Assembly: GCF_965205175.1 (NCBI RefSeq)
Contig: NZ_OZ242038.1
Location: 1,054,001-1,118,000, forward strand
DNA length: 64,000 nucleotides
Direction of reading: 5' to 3'
Origin: Poriferisodalis sp965205175
GTDB lineage: Bacteria; Actinomycetota; Acidimicrobiia; Acidimicrobiales; Poriferisodalaceae
Part shown: piece after piece, positions 51,498 through 60,776 of the stretch
How positions within the stretch are numbered: position 1 is the stretch's first letter
Layout of the letters: each line of letters starts with the position of its first letter
The notes under the pieces: model-generated
What the model saw: only the letters and a program-made list of their open reading frames with translations
Told to the model about the DNA's origin: nothing
Databases searched by the model: none
Translations under genes and position numbers: made by a program

Positions 51498-54400
51498 GGC
51501 GGACGTCAGCGCGACACCGCTGCGGGTCCTCGCCGAGCGTCTCGGCAGGGACCGCGGCTTCGTGTCGATGCTGGGCCGGGCATCCAGCACCGTCGCCGTC
51601 GCGCAAAGCGCCCGTCCGTTCGTCATCGCCGGCTTGGCGACGCTGGGTTCGAGAACTCCGGTGGTGGTGGTTACCGCGACGGCTCAGGAGGCGGAGCGCT
51701 ACGCGCAGGACGTGGCCGTCTGGCTGGGCGCGCAGCGTGTGGCGTTGTTCGCGGCCTGGGAGACGCTGCCGTTCGAGCGTGTCAGTCCGGCGACAGAGAC
51801 GATGGGGCGCCGGCTGGCAGTGCTGGAGGCGCTGAAGTCACCGACCGACGACGATGCACTCGCCGCCGACCTGCCTGAGGTGATCGTTGCGCCGATCAGG
51901 GCGTTGATGCAGCGAATCAGCCCCGATGCCTGCGCCCAAGAGGCCTCGGTGATCCGCGTGTCGCGAGGGGAGCGCTGCGATCTGAGCGAACTGGCGTCGC
52001 AACTGGTGGCGTGGGGCTACCGGCGGGAGCATCAGGTGGAGCACCGCGGCGAGTTCGCAGTGCGCGGCGGGATCGTGGACGCGTTCTGCCCGACGGCCGA
52101 CGCGCCGGTGCGCATCGACTTGTGGGGCGATGCGGTGGATCGGCTGACCCAGTTCTCGGTGGCCGATCAGCGTTCGGTGGGCGAACTCGACCAGACGCAG
52201 CTCTACCCGGCTCGCGAGATGCGCCCCGACGCTGCGATGCGCGAGCGGGCGGCGGCGCTGGCGACGCGCGAGCCGTGGTGCGCCGAGCACATGGAGCGTC
52301 TCAGCCGGGGGGAGCTGTTCGACGGGATGGAGTCCTGGTTGCCGTGGCTGGCCTGCGAGGAGATCGTGCTGCCGGACCTGCTCGGCCCAGACGCACTGGT
52401 GCTGCTGTGCGAACCCGGGAGGCTGGCGGACCGAGCCGCCGACATCACCGCGGAGACCGACGACCTCACCCGCTCGCTCGCCCAGACGTGGGGCGTGCGC
52501 AGCGCAGGCGCCCCGGCCGGCGCATCCTCGGCCAGCGCCGGCGAACCTGGTGCCGAGGCTGCGTTCCCGCGGCTGCATGTGTCATTCGACCGACTGCTGT
52601 CGCGCTGCCCCGCGGCGGTGTGGTCCGTCGATTCCACCTCGGCACCGGCCGCAGACGGCACACCTGGACCTCAGATCGAGACCGAGTCATGGGTGTCCGC
52701 TGCGGGCGATCCCGGGCGTCTGGTCGGGCACCTGCGACGTCTGATCGTCGGATCGGCGGGACCGAAGGGCACAGCGGAGCGGCCCATCGTGGTGGTGGCA
52801 GCAGAAGGGGACGGTTCGGCTGCCCGGCTCCGCGAGACGCTGGGCGCGGAGGAGGTTCCACTGCGGCTGCATCGAGCAGGCACGGCCTGGGACCCGACAC
52901 CGGGCGGCCACGTCGTCGTGGCGCCGCTCGACGGCGGCTTCATCGCCCCGGCCGCGGGCGTCGCAGTGTTGCCTGAGGCGGAGCTCACCGGTCGTCGTCG
53001 GACGCATCGAGCCGCCCGCCGCAGGGCCGGGGTGGCACCGTCGTTCGAGGATCTGAGCGTCGGGGACTTCGTGGTCCATCACCACCACGGCATCGCTCGC
53101 TTCGCGGGCTTGACCCGGCGGGCGTTCGGCGGCGACGAGCGCGACTACCTCGAGCTGGAGTTCCGCGGGACGGACCGGCTCTATTTGCCCACTGAGCAGA
53201 TCGAGCTCATCCGTCCCTACATCGGCGGTGAGACGCCCCGACTCAGCCGCATGGGCGGCAGCGACTTCCAGCGTCAGAAGGCCAAGGTGCGCGCAGCGGT
53301 CGCAGAGATCGCCCAGGAGCTGGTGGTGCTGTACCAGCGGCGCATCACCACGACGGGCAACGCGTTCGACCCCGACGGCATGGGCATGGCTGAGCTGGCC
53401 GAGAGCTTCGACTACGTCCCGACTCCCGACCAGCGCCGCACCATCGACGAGGTGCTGGCCGACATGGCCGACTCGGTGCCGATGGATCGGCTGGTGTGCG
53501 GCGATGTCGGCTTCGGCAAGACCGAGGTGGCGGTGCGGGCTGCGTTCTGCGCGGTGAGCGCCGGCAAGCAGGCTGCGGTGCTGGTGCCGACCACGCTGCT
53601 GGCTCGCCAGCATCACCAGACGTTCGCCGAGCGCTACGCGGACCATCCGGTGCGCGTCGAGATGCTCAGCCGGTTCCTCACACCTGGCGAGCAGCGAGCA
53701 GTGCTGGCCGGCATCGCCGACGGCACGGTCGACGTGGTCATCGGCACGCACCGGCTGCTTTCGGGCGATGTGGAGTTCAAGAGCCTGGGACTGCTCGTGA
53801 TCGACGAGGAGCAGCGCTTCGGCGTGAGCCACAAGGAGGCGATCAAGCACCTGCGCGCCGAGGTGGACGTGCTGACGCTGACGGCGACGCCGATTCCTCG
53901 CACGCTGGAGATGGCCCTCACCGGCATCCGGAACCTGTCGCTGCTGCAGACGCCTCCAGCCGAGCGCCAGCCCATCCTCACCCATGTCGGACCCTATGAC
54001 GAGCGCGCTGTCAGCGAGGCCATCCGGCGGGAACTGTTGCGCGAAGGCCAGGTGTTCTTCGTCCACAACCGCGTGGCCGACATCGACGTCGTGGCGGGCG
54101 AGCTGGCAGCACTGGTGCCCGAGGCGCGCATTGCGGTGGCGCACGGTCAGATGGACGAGGGCACCCTCGAGCAGGTGGTGATCGACTTCTGGGACGGTGC
54201 CTACGACGTGTTGGTGTGTACCACCATCATCGAGTCGGGCATCGACATGCCCAGCGTCAACACGCTGGTCGTGGACCGCGCCGATCTGCTCGGGCTCGGG
54301 CAGCTGCACCAGATCCGCGGGCGTGTGGGGCGGTCTGGGCAGCGTGCGTATGCGTACTTGTTCCACCCCGAGACGCGTTCGCTGTCCGAGGAGGCCTACG

Positions 54401-55101
54401 AGCGTCTGCGCACCATCGGCGAGTCCACCGAGCTGGGCTCGGGGTATCGGATCGCGATGCGCGACCTGCAGCTGCGCGGTGCCGGCAACCTGCTGAGCGG
54501 CGTGCAGTCCGGCCACATCGCGGCCGTCGGCTACGACTTGTACTGCGAGCTGGTGAGCGAGGCCGTGGCTGCTCTCAGCGGCGAGACGCCCGAGCAGCCG
54601 CCGGAGATCGTGGTCGATCTGCCGCTCGTCGCGCACTTGCCAGACGACTATGTGGCCGATGCTGCGGGGCGACTTGAGGCATATCGCCGGCTGGGCGCGG
54701 TGACCACGCTGGTCGAGGTGGCCGACATCGAGGCCGAGTGGGCCGACCGGTACGGCCCGATTCCGGACGCAGCCCGGACGCTGCTGCACATCGCGCTGCT
54801 GCGCGTCGAGTGCCACAGGCTCGGGATGCGCAGTGTGGGCTTCGCCTCAGGCCGCGACGGCGGCCGGGTGCGCTTGGGCCCGCTGTTGCTGACCGCGAGC
54901 GAGGAGCTTCGCATGCGCCGAATCTGCGCCGGCACGCCGTTCACTGCGGCGCGCTACAAGCCGGACGCCGAAGAGGTGCAGCTGTCGGTGCGAGTGCTGA
55001 GGCCCGAAACAGTCGGGCACCTGTTCGCCTTCTGCCAGCAGCTGCGCCCGCCGGCCGCCGACAACCCCACCACGACCGACATAGCCAGCTCCGAGGTGTG
55101 A
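51481..55101 (+). CDS. mfd: Transcription-repair coupling factor Mfd
   Basis: Mfd (1206 residues) removes RNA polymerase stalled at DNA lesions and recruits UvrA. The N-terminal UvrB-like module includes PVVVVTATAQEAERYAQDVA and FAVRGGIVDAFCP; the RNA polymerase-interacting domain starts at ~525 (SVGDFVVHHHHGIARFAGL); the helicase has Walker A CGDVGFGKTEVAVRAAF (~673) and the DEEQRFG box (~774), with LTATPIPRTLEMAL and a C-terminal TRCF domain. Full length. Overlaps pth. Confidence 0.97.
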   Translation: MPVGAEADVSATPLRVLAERLGRDRGFVSMLGRASSTVAVAQSARPFVIAGLATLGSRTPVVVVTATAQEAERYAQDVAVWLGAQRVALFAAWETLPFERVSPATETMGRRLAVLEALKSPTDDDALAADLPEVIVAPIRALMQRISPDACAQEASVIRVSRGERCDLSELASQLVAWGYRREHQVEHRGEFAVRGGIVDAFCPTADAPVRIDLWGDAVDRLTQFSVADQRSVGELDQTQLYPAREMRPDAAMRERAAALATREPWCAEHMERLSRGELFDGMESWLPWLACEEIVLPDLLGPDALVLLCEPGRLADRAADITAETDDLTRSLAQTWGVRSAGAPAGASSASAGEPGAEAAFPRLHVSFDRLLSRCPAAVWSVDSTSAPAADGTPGPQIETESWVSAAGDPGRLVGHLRRLIVGSAGPKGTAERPIVVVAAEGDGSAARLRETLGAEEVPLRLHRAGTAWDPTPGGHVVVAPLDGGFIAPAAGVAVLPEAELTGRRRTHRAARRRAGVAPSFEDLSVGDFVVHHHHGIARFAGLTRRAFGGDERDYLELEFRGTDRLYLPTEQIELIRPYIGGETPRLSRMGGSDFQRQKAKVRAAVAEIAQELVVLYQRRITTTGNAFDPDGMGMAELAESFDYVPTPDQRRTIDEVLADMADSVPMDRLVCGDVGFGKTEVAVRAAFCAVSAGKQAAVLVPTTLLARQHHQTFAERYADHPVRVEMLSRFLTPGEQRAVLAGIADGTVDVVIGTHRLLSGDVEFKSLGLLVIDEEQRFGVSHKEAIKHLRAEVDVLTLTATPIPRTLEMALTGIRNLSLLQTPPAERQPILTHVGPYDERAVSEAIRRELLREGQVFFVHNRVADIDVVAGELAALVPEARIAVAHGQMDEGTLEQVVIDFWDGAYDVLVCTTIIESGIDMPSVNTLVVDRADLLGLGQLHQIRGRVGRSGQRAYAYLFHPETRSLSEEAYERLRTIGESTELGSGYRIAMRDLQLRGAGNLLSGVQSGHIAAVGYDLYCELVSEAVAALSGETPEQPPEIVVDLPLVAHLPDDYVADAAGRLEAYRRLGAVTTLVEVADIEAEWADRYGPIPDAARTLLHIALLRVECHRLGMRSVGFASGRDGGRVRLGPLLLTASEELRMRRICAGTPFTAARYKPDAEEVQLSVRVLRPETVGHLFAFCQQLRPPAADNPTTTDIASSEV

Positions 55102-55138
55102 TTGGGCCAGGCAGCGGTGTTGGTTCTAGGGTGACGGT

Positions 55139-55603
55139 GTGACTGTTCCGACGCTTGCTGACGCTCGCCGTGCTGCTGAGCGACTTGCCGAGGGGCATGG
55201 GGTTGGGCAGGTGCTGTTGTTCGGTTCGCTTGCTCGCGGCGAGGCGTGCGAGGGCAGTGACATCGACTTGGTGGCGGTCTTCGACGATCTGGGCGATTAC
55301 CGGACGCGGCGGGACTTGCGGCTGGAGCTGCTGGACGTCGCGGAGGCGGTGGCGGGCTGTGCTGTGGACTTGCGGGTCACGGATCGCGCGGAGTGGCGGC
55401 TTCGCTGTGAGCGGGTCTCGAACTCTTTTGAGCGTCACGTTTCTTCGGATGTGGTTGCTCTGGTCGATCTGCCGGCGGGAGACGTGGACTGGGACAAGGC
55501 GCGGGCGGCATCAGGCGCTGTGCGGCCACGCGGCCATGAGCATCGAGTTGGGGCTCAAGGCGCTGGTGCTGATGGGCGGCGTGCGGCCCCGCAAATCCCA
55601 TGA
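55139..55603 (+). CDS. MNT-type nucleotidyltransferase (HEPN partner), probably frame-broken
   Basis: Minimal nucleotidyltransferase with the exact GSx10DxD active site (FGSLARGEACEGSDIDLVAV), as in MntA antitoxins that AMPylate HEPN toxins. It has GTG start 38 bp after mfd. Real homology seems to end near VDWDKARAAS; the last ~40 residues are low-complexity read-through antisense-like sequence in the frame not used by the downstream HEPN. In related actinobacteria the MNT and HEPN parts are often one chain, so a small deletion with frameshift around 55495-55525 probably split it. Confidence 0.7.
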   Translation: MTVPTLADARRAAERLAEGHGVGQVLLFGSLARGEACEGSDIDLVAVFDDLGDYRTRRDLRLELLDVAEAVAGCAVDLRVTDRAEWRLRCERVSNSFERHVSSDVVALVDLPAGDVDWDKARAASGAVRPRGHEHRVGAQGAGADGRRAAPQIP

Positions 55604-55949
55604 TCCGGCTGAACTCCGAACGTCCATGACCCCGGAACGCTGGGAATTGGCGCAGTCGATACCTAGGGACTTGCTGCGGGGTGTGAAAGGATGGCGCGAG
55701 GCCGCCCACTATGAGGACGTCCTAGATGAGCTGAATCTCACGAACACTGAGCTTTGCGAACTCGCAGAGCGTTATGTTGATGCCGCCGTGGATTTCGCTG
55801 CCCTGGTCATCAGGGAGTTTGAGCGCACCTACCCCGAGTACGGAGACCCGGACCGTGTTGTGGCCCGCCTAGCTCGCAGAGTTCAGCGCGTTCAAGAGAA
55901 CAGAAGCCTGCGAGACCTCTGGGACGGCACAGCGGCCTCAACCGGCTGA
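55536..55949 (+). CDS. HEPN-domain protein (partner of MNT), N-terminally incomplete
   Basis: A 137-residue HEPN-like protein: MSIELGLKALVLMGGVRP then RKSHD, giving an R-x(n)-H type motif, followed by EAAHYEDVLDELNLT and ELAERYVDAAVDFAALVI. The conserved LCGHAA lies just before the ATG in the same frame, so the domain's first helix has been cut off or is translated from the upstream gene after a frame change. Overlaps the MNT gene by 68 bp. In HepT/MntA systems the HEPN is an RNase toxin. Confidence 0.62.
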   Translation: MSIELGLKALVLMGGVRPRKSHDPAELRTSMTPERWELAQSIPRDLLRGVKGWREAAHYEDVLDELNLTNTELCELAERYVDAAVDFAALVIREFERTYPEYGDPDRVVARLARRVQRVQENRSLRDLWDGTAASTG

Positions 55950-56045
55950 TCTGCCAGTCGCTCGCCACACGCCTACGGTAGCCGTAGTGTCCGCACCGAA
56001 CTTCAGACTGTCTTCGCCGAAAACGTGAACGGCGGGTCGATGCAA

Positions 56046-56285
56046 TCAGTGTGCGCTTGAGGCCGCCCACGCCTGCGCGCCGGCGGTGTACGCGTCACCG
56101 GACTGCGCTGCTGCGGGACCCGGCACGAACCCTGGCGAGACCGCAGCCGCCAGCGCCGCTGCCCCCAACGCGGCTCCAAGCCTGCTCAGACACCTCAGAC
56201 ACCGCCGCCGACGGGGGGGGGGGGTCGCAGCACATGTCAGCTTCACAGACCGCGCATCCGAATCAGACAACCGCACAGTCATCAT
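56046..56285 (-). CDS. Small secreted protein with a 12-base C tract in its coding sequence
   Basis: A 79-residue frame that starts at either of two adjacent ATGs and includes a homopolymer of 12 C (G on the plus strand, 56213-56224) just before an Arg/Leu/Ala signal peptide (RRRRCLRCLSRLGAALGAAA ... PGPAAAQS). Only ~20 residues follow the expected cleavage. It may be the start of a secreted protein whose remainder is lost or out of frame. The surrounding 55950-56560 region (611 bp) has no other convincing gene. Confidence 0.4.
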   Translation of the reverse strand: MMTVRLSDSDARSVKLTCAATPPPRRRRCLRCLSRLGAALGAAALAAAVSPGFVPGPAAAQSGDAYTAGAQAWAASSAH

Positions 56286-56560
56286 CGGCCCCCCTCGCAT
56301 ATCGCGCAGCGCAACACGCCGCCGCACGCCAGCCGCAGAACAGACCAGGCAACGAAACACCGTGCACGACCCGCCGTCCGGCCCGCGAACCGCGCACCCA
56401 CCCGACCGGTCGGGGCACAACAGCACCCGCAACACCGCCGAAGCACCCAACCCCCGCCGGCTCCCCCCGCCCCGACCGGATGTCCGTGGACACGCGGCGA
56501 CGGCGGGCTCGCGCACTCACGGTCGCGGACAGTGCAGCGACGACGGCAGCCTGGTTGTGT

Positions 56561-56620
56561 TGCAGATTGTGCGCTAGTGCTGCAAGTTGTGCGCTAGTGC
56601 CGCAGATTGTGCGCGACGCG
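56561..56620 (+). repeat. Three 20-bp direct repeats upstream of the AAA ATPase gene
   Basis: TGCAGATTGTGCGCTAGTGC (56561-56580), TGCAAGTTGTGCGCTAGTGC (56581-56600) and CGCAGATTGTGCGCGACGCG (56601-56620) lie head to tail, ending 13 bp before the ATG at 56634. Exact 20-bp spacing (about two helix turns) suggests a cooperative protein-binding site over the promoter. Confidence 0.8.
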
Positions 56621-56633
56621 GTAGGCTGCGGGG

Positions 56634-57932
56634 ATGCTCGGCGAAGTCGTGCCCTCACGTCGCGTGCCGCCGCCCAACCTGTTCACTCCTGATTTCGGGC
56701 AAGCTCCGCACACGCTTGTGGGCAGGGACGAACTCTGTCAGCGATTACTTGGCGGGCTTCGTCTCGGACCTGCCGACAGGCACTGCACTACTTTGCTACT
56801 AGGGCCACGTGGCTCGGGGAAGACAGTGCTGCTCAATGAGATCAAGAACACTCTTGCAGCGGAGGGTTGGATAGTCATTTCTCTTGATGCGACCACGGCA
56901 GGAATCCGCAGACGCATCAGCGAGGCCATAGAATGGGCACGTGACACGCACGAGCAGATGGAAGTCTCGACCAAAGCACAGAAGCAGACGAAAGCGAGGA
57001 TCAACATTCCTGGCTTGGAATGGCAGCGCACACTGGTGCAGAACCTGGATCCCGAGTGGAGTCTGCGGCGACAACTGACTGCTCTAGCGATAGAAGCAGA
57101 GGCGCACGATTCGTCAGTGTTGCTTGCGATCGACGAGCTGCACAATTGCGAACGCGAAGAAGCAAGACGACTTGCCGCCGATTTCCAGCACATCATCAAA
57201 GACGAGCACCGGCACTTGGCATTCGTCGGTGCAGGCTTAGCACGAATGAAGCACACCTTGATGGAAGACACGAGAATCACCTTCTTTCAACGATGCAACA
57301 CTGAAGAAATGCCGCCCATCACAGCCATCGATGCAGCCCGCTTCTTTGCTAGCGCGATCACGGACGCCGGCGGTACGATTGAGAGCGAGGCGCTGCGCAT
57401 GATGAAAGATGCGGTAGGCAGATTACCCTACCGTATGCAAGTGATAGGCGACTACGCGTGGCGCGTGTCGAACGCGCCGGTGCACACTATCGACGCACGG
57501 GCAGCCGCGATCGCAATTGAAGAGGCACAGCTTACCGTACACCGCAAAGTGGCAGTCTCCGCGTGGCACGAGCTCAGCGATTCAGAACAACGCTACATGG
57601 AGGCACTCGCAGCAGCGGGCAACGGCACTCACGCGAACAATATTGCGCGGGTCATGGCGGAAGACCCTCGAACGCTTGCACGCATAGAAACGCATCTCGC
57701 CAACTTCGGCTGTATCGAGGTAGGCGATGACGACACCATCCACTTCGGTGACATCATCAACGAAGAGAGCATGCGTCTTCTGAACAGACAGCGCGGACGA
57801 TATGATGTCACCGGCACAACACACAGTGGCAGAACACCAAACCGACCGGCTGCATGCAACGAATGGATGCCTCGAGCACGCGCCTATTGCCTGCTTCCGC
57901 GAGGGCATGCAGGTCGGCACCGCTCACGCTGA
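56634..57932 (+). CDS. STAND/AAA-type ATP-binding protein
   Basis: A 432-residue ATPase of the archaeal-ATPase/Orc-like group. Walker A LLLGPRGSGKTVLLNEIK (~55-70), Walker B VLLAIDELHNCERE (~163) and FVGAGLARMKH (sensor strand) are visible, followed by a helical C-terminal half (LSDSEQRYMEALAAAG). The tail contains C-x10-C-x5-H-x3-H, which could bind zinc. Composition is more A/T-rich than the mfd block. The three 20-bp repeats directly upstream may be its operator. Function unknown; a mobile-element or conflict-system role fits its position in an inserted segment. Confidence 0.78.
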   Translation: MLGEVVPSRRVPPPNLFTPDFGQAPHTLVGRDELCQRLLGGLRLGPADRHCTTLLLGPRGSGKTVLLNEIKNTLAAEGWIVISLDATTAGIRRRISEAIEWARDTHEQMEVSTKAQKQTKARINIPGLEWQRTLVQNLDPEWSLRRQLTALAIEAEAHDSSVLLAIDELHNCEREEARRLAADFQHIIKDEHRHLAFVGAGLARMKHTLMEDTRITFFQRCNTEEMPPITAIDAARFFASAITDAGGTIESEALRMMKDAVGRLPYRMQVIGDYAWRVSNAPVHTIDARAAAIAIEEAQLTVHRKVAVSAWHELSDSEQRYMEALAAAGNGTHANNIARVMAEDPRTLARIETHLANFGCIEVGDDDTIHFGDIINEESMRLLNRQRGRYDVTGTTHSGRTPNRPAACNEWMPRARAYCLLPRGHAGRHRSR

Positions 57933-57992
57933 CAGCTAAGGATGCGTCGGGCGGGGATGCCTCCGGCGCGCAGTGGTGCAGCCTTTGGATCG

Positions 57993-58984
57993 TCAGCGGC
58001 CTGCCATGACCGGATGCCACGGCGCACTGTAGCTGCCCTGTCCGCTGCTGCTGCCGCCCTGACACGCCGTCGGGATAGTGATCTCATGTCCCTTGCATTT
58101 CTTCGTCACGGGGTCCCGTCCGCCGGTCTTGCACAACTTGTCCCCCCGGTTGCCGCACCCCCAGTTGCCGGTCGTCAGCTGTACCCGACTCGTACCCGCA
58201 GGACAATCTTTAGGCGCAGTCGACGACAACCGCGCACACGTGTCCCTCGACGAACCTGTCGTCGCCGTCGTAGAACCACACGGCGTATAACCGAGCACCT
58301 TGTGTTTCACACCCTGGTAGGTGCCGTCGTCATCGTAATGGCTGTTGCTTCGGGGAGGCGTTGTAGTCGTCGTTGTTGTTGTTGTTGTTGTCGAGCGTTT
58401 CGGTGGACATCCGCTGGTCGTGTACGAGCCGTCCCAGCAATACCGCCCTGGCACCGGCGGCGAATAGTACTGCGTCGTCGTAGTCGCGCTCCTAGTAGAC
58501 GTCCGCCGCCGCTCCGTCGGCGTGGTGCTGGGCGTAGTTCTGCGTGACGAATAATCCGGCGGCGGATAGGACTGTGTCGTCGGCGGGGCCGTAGTCGTAG
58601 TCGCATGAGTGTGGGGCACGTAATCCCAACGGCCGTCTTTCACCGTTTCGGTCCTCTCGACCTTGTCCCTAGACGCCGGAATCCACTTTCTCGTCGTCTT
58701 CCAGCCCCACCCCCCCCCACGCACACCTGCATCCCGGGTTCGCCTACCAATTGCTTGCAGTAACGGACCGGCGGCGACAGCGGCACCGTCACCGTCCGCC
58801 CAGGCACCTCTACGCATTCGTAGTACGTCCTCGTATACGATGTGTCCACCCACACTCTTTTCCCCTGATGCGCTTCGGCGGACCGTGTCACAGCCACCAG
58901 CGGCAGCAGTCCGCCAAGCAACGCGAGCACGCACAACGCGACACAGCCACCGTAGCGGCGGCGGCGGGGATCGTCGCCGCTCAC
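57993..58984 (-). pseudogene. Thr-rich secreted protein, frame-interrupted at a 9-base G tract
   Basis: A plausible signal peptide begins at ATG 58984 (VALCVLALLGGLLPLVAVTR) and continues through WVDTSYTRTYYECVEVPGRT. At a run of 9 G on the coding strand (58710-58718) the frame must shift by one base to enter the remaining ~240 codons: WGWKTTRKW, then a Thr/Pro/Ser-rich linker with a run of ~11 Thr codons, and a Cys-containing C-terminal part. One extra base in the tract would restore a 330-residue protein. It may be phase-variable, decayed or an assembly artefact. No homologue recognised. Confidence 0.6.
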
Positions 58985-59265
58985 CGGAACGTCCCAGAAC
59001 AGCGGGGGGAGGGGTCATGGCGGAGAAGCATGGCGACCGGCCGGCGCAGGCGACCCAAAATCTGCCGCAACGGGTGCCCTCAAGTGCCAATCGGCCGCGA
59101 GAGGGCCGGGCAGGTGCGTCCTGTCGCTACGCCTGTCGGTGTAGTCGCGTCAGCACGCCCGGGACAATCGGCACGCTCCCGTGTCCCGCAATGTGACGGC
59201 TGTGTAGCGGACGGCTAGCCGAGGATGTACGGCAGGTTCCATTCAGGCAGCACGTAATCCCACTG

Positions 59266-60705
59266 CTATGCCGGAGCACCCTCGCAGGCTATGTCCGCCT
59301 TCTCCGGTTCGCGTTGAGCGATCGCAAGCCATAAGCCCGCACAGTAGAAGCCGTGCCTCTCCGCCCAACTGTCCAGACTGCTGTACACCTCCTTTTCTAG
59401 GTGGTCGACGTGAATCCTGACCTGCTCATTCATCCACGGCGCCAGCACGTTGTCGCAGCCTGCCGCGACAGCAAGCTCACCTGCAAAATGCGCCTGCCGC
59501 ACGAAATGAGAGAACTCACGCCACGCGTCCCTGCCGACAGAGCGAATCGAGTCCGGACCATTATAGGGGGTGTTCTTGGATGGATAGAATCCTGAAGGGA
59601 ACACCACGTCGATCACCCGGTGACTCTGGAGCCGTTCCCACCATTTGGTCATGGTCTGGTATTCGGTGAGGCATGCTCCGGCGGGGATGCATGCGAGCCG
59701 GTTGTTGTTGTCGGGGTCGGCGTAGAACACGACGGACACCGCTTGGCAGGCTTCGATGGTGGCCGTGTCCACGAGTGTGGACGGGTCGCTGACCGGGTCC
59801 GCGGGCAGTGTCCGACGCCGCGGCGGCGTTGTAGTAGGCGGCGGATCATACCAGTCGACACAGATGTCATCATTTGCCGGAGTATTCTTGCCATCCGTGG
59901 CTTCCCACGCAAGGCACTCCGCGTTCTCGCTGGGACGCGGCACCGGACGGGGCGTGGGCTCGATCCACGCTTCGCAGACGTCGTCACGGTCGACAGGCTC
60001 CTCGTCTGCAGTTACATGCCATAAGATGCACTCGGCTGTAGGGCTGGGCCGCGGCATGAGCACCAGCCAAGGAGCTTCCAGATCCGCAGGCAGCGGCACA
60101 GGCTTGGCCCCTGCGAGACCCCCCCTCAGGCACACGCTGACCCCCGTGTCAGTGGCCAGCTGACGTGTGCAGCGGGCGTTGAGCGCAGGCCGCGCGGCGA
60201 GAACGTACGCCTGCGGATTGGTGTATTCCCACCAAGGCGGGTCGTCGCCCTCGATCGCCAGCTCCCAGCCCTCGGCTTCATGGTGCCAACGGTCACAGCT
60301 CTTGGTGACCCCGTCGGGATGCATCAGCACAAGCAAGCAGTAGTTCCCGTCGCCGTCAACCCACATCTCACCGACGAACGGACCGCCAGCGTCGCTTGAG
60401 GCATCGGCAGCGACCGGCTGCGGGCCCGCGGCAGGCACAGTCGTCTCCGACACGGCCGCGGTCGTGGCTGTAACTGCCGGCACTGGCACAGCCGCGGTCG
60501 TGGTTGTCACCGGCGCCCCGCTCGTCGTGGTCACAGCCGCCGGCTGTGTCTCCGCGGGCATAGACACGTCAACAACAACAGCACTGTCGCCATCAGCACT
60601 GTCGCCGGACACAACCGACCCGCCGCCGCCGCTCGGGCTGCTGCACCCTGCTGCGAACAGCAGCACCGCCGCCAGCACGACCACGGGAACCGCGGAACGC
60701 CTCAT
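59266..60705 (-). CDS. Secreted lipoprotein with Cys-containing repeat modules
   Basis: A 479-residue lipoprotein starting at ATG 60705 with lipobox VLLFAAGCSSPS, then a long Thr/Val/Ala/Pro-rich stalk (~20-105). Two ~35-residue modules are repeated around 210-290: PRPSPTAECILWHVT ... DDVCEAW and PRPSENAECLAWEAT ... DDICVDW, with a looser pair before them (YCLLVLM ... SCDRW). The C-terminal ~170 residues are a separate domain (TIEACQAVSVVFYADPDNN; WWERLQSHRVIDVVFPSGFY). Stalk and disulfide modules suggest a surface adhesin or receptor, but I recognise no family. Divergent from the PpiC lipoprotein gene. Confidence 0.72.
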   Translation of the reverse strand: MRRSAVPVVVLAAVLLFAAGCSSPSGGGGSVVSGDSADGDSAVVVDVSMPAETQPAAVTTTSGAPVTTTTAAVPVPAVTATTAAVSETTVPAAGPQPVAADASSDAGGPFVGEMWVDGDGNYCLLVLMHPDGVTKSCDRWHHEAEGWELAIEGDDPPWWEYTNPQAYVLAARPALNARCTRQLATDTGVSVCLRGGLAGAKPVPLPADLEAPWLVLMPRPSPTAECILWHVTADEEPVDRDDVCEAWIEPTPRPVPRPSENAECLAWEATDGKNTPANDDICVDWYDPPPTTTPPRRRTLPADPVSDPSTLVDTATIEACQAVSVVFYADPDNNNRLACIPAGACLTEYQTMTKWWERLQSHRVIDVVFPSGFYPSKNTPYNGPDSIRSVGRDAWREFSHFVRQAHFAGELAVAAGCDNVLAPWMNEQVRIHVDHLEKEVYSSLDSWAERHGFYCAGLWLAIAQREPEKADIACEGAPA

Positions 60706-60776
60706 TTCCCGGGATGCAGCCGACACTACAGCTAACCTGCCAGATGCGTGCCCAGATGCGAGCTTGGAGAACTTAC

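Noticed and set aside
52687..54816. 709-residue open frame on the minus strand
   Set aside because: Antisense to mfd; His/Gln/Arg-rich and without motifs.
56561..56620. Possible CRISPR array from three regular repeats
   Set aside because: Units are contiguous with no spacers and no cas genes are near; better explained as operator or iteron-like repeats.
58350..58400. GTTGTT microsatellite as a separate repeat element
   Set aside because: It is the Thr-codon run of the Thr/Pro linker in the secreted protein, not an independent element.
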